The notes beneath the pieces are model-generated. The model was not told where the DNA came from and made no database searches. It was given only the letters and a program-made list of their open reading frames with translations. A stretch of 64,000 nt of DNA, from NCBI RefSeq assembly GCF_050410795.1, contig NZ_CP191258.1, positions 682,001 to 746,000 on the forward strand. Reading direction: 5' to 3'. The translations under genes and the position numbers were made by a program. This DNA is from Fontivita pretiosa (GTDB taxonomy: Bacteria; Planctomycetota; Phycisphaerae; Tepidisphaerales; Tepidisphaeraceae). Below are positions 63,565 through 64,000 of this stretch, piece after piece. Position 1 is the first letter of the stretch. The number at the start of each line of letters is the position of its first letter.

Positions 63565-64000
63565 TCACGACGATTGCGTTGCCGGCTGCGTGCTCGCCTG
63601 CGTCGCCGGTTTGGTTTCCTCCTTCACCTTTTGATCGTGGGCAAGCTTCTCCAGGACCTTGTACGGGCCGGTGATGATCCTGTCGCCTTCGCTCAGCCCG
63701 GAGCGGATCAGCGTATGACTGATGTCGCTCGGCCCGACGATCACAGGGGTGACGACCGCCTTGCCGTCGATGAAGCGGTAAACCACGGTGGTGGTGGTCT
63801 TGGTCTTATCGACGCAGGGGTTGTTGTCCCGGATGGCCTGCGGCAGCTCGTCGGTTGGCCGGCCCAGCACGCACTGGCTGGGCACCTTCAGCACATCCGA
63901 ATGCGTGCGGGTCTCGATCTCGACGTCGGCGGTAAGCCCGGAGTAGATCCGCTCGTCCGGTGCGGTGTCCAGAAGGATTTCGACCTTGAAGGTCTTGGCG
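63565..64000 (-). CDS. MacA-like periplasmic adaptor, C-terminal part (cut by window edge)
   Basis: The frame is open to the window end, giving the last 144 codons. The readable part includes AKTFKVEILLDTAPDERIYS and GLTADVEIETRTHSDVLKVP, the beta-barrel of HlyD/MacA adaptors, then the membrane-proximal domain (VVYRFIDGKAVVTPVIVGPS; GLSEGDRIITGPYKVLEKLA). A Lys/Thr-rich tail ends the protein (TQASTQPATQSS). It lies 33 bp upstream of the ATPase gene and heads the visible operon. Confidence 0.9.
   Translation of the reverse strand, partial: AKTFKVEILLDTAPDERIYSGLTADVEIETRTHSDVLKVPSQCVLGRPTDELPQAIRDNNPCVDKTKTTTTVVYRFIDGKAVVTPVIVGPSDISHTLIRSGLSEGDRIITGPYKVLEKLAHDQKVKEETKPATQASTQPATQSS

Overview
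The window is a GC-rich bacterial chromosome segment that looks planctomycetal, probably class Phycisphaerae. The evidence is a surface protein with the planctomycete-type N-terminal motif IEPLEHRRLLA and dockerin-like C-terminal repeats, two PEP-CTERM proteins, a DUF1559-like prepilin, a SpoIVB-type S55 peptidase in a flagellated non-Firmicute setting, and many secreted glycan-active proteins. No rRNA or tRNA gene was seen.

Layout. 1-2.6 kb: a secreted protein cut by the window edge and a NxxGxxAF-repeat PEP-CTERM protein, both on the minus strand. 2.9-5.2 kb: a hypothetical protein, an eroded DNA methyltransferase fragment and a DUF3800 gene, which look like the remains of a defence locus. 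5.2-6.1 kb: an aldo/keto reductase. 6.2-16.4 kb: a complete type II-C CRISPR-Cas locus. It has a tracrRNA on the minus strand, then cas9 (1108 aa), cas1, cas2 and an array of 81 repeats and 80 spacers containing a tandem duplication of six spacers. There is no csn2 or cas4. The tracrRNA anti-repeat pairs with the minus-strand form of the repeat, so crRNAs should be read toward cas2, against the cas genes. The tracrRNA and cas9 promoters overlap.

16.6-25 kb: a DinB-fold protein, a broken ABC permease, and a tripartite RND efflux system split around a divergent control region (adaptor on minus; TetR regulator, TolC-like channel and RND pump on plus). 25.2-35.5 kb: exported proteins, namely a GH28 lipoprotein, a large amidase/golvesin/dockerin protein, a PEP-CTERM protein, an S55 peptidase and a beta-propeller protein. 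35.6-45.3 kb: ribosomal protein L34 (44 aa), an APH/fructosamine-kinase-like protein, a hydantoinase/oxoprolinase pair, an M28 peptidase with PDZ, a CbiX-like chelatase and a YfhO-like membrane protein. 45.3-48.9 kb: a flagellar filament group (small ORF, an oversized fliD, fliS).

49-59.4 kb: a glycan and secondary-metabolite catabolism group (a putative propeller glycosidase, a DUF4838 protein, GH38 alpha-mannosidase, a beta-helix protein, a phosphotriesterase-family lactonase candidate) and a prepilin-like protein. 59.8-64 kb: a minus-strand operon for a MacA-MacB-TolC type ABC efflux system, cut at its adaptor by the window edge.

The most interesting unit is the CRISPR locus: a compact Cas9 with a readable tracrRNA, a very long and almost uniform array, a visible block duplication, and an antisense array layout that implies transcription from inside repeats or from the far end.
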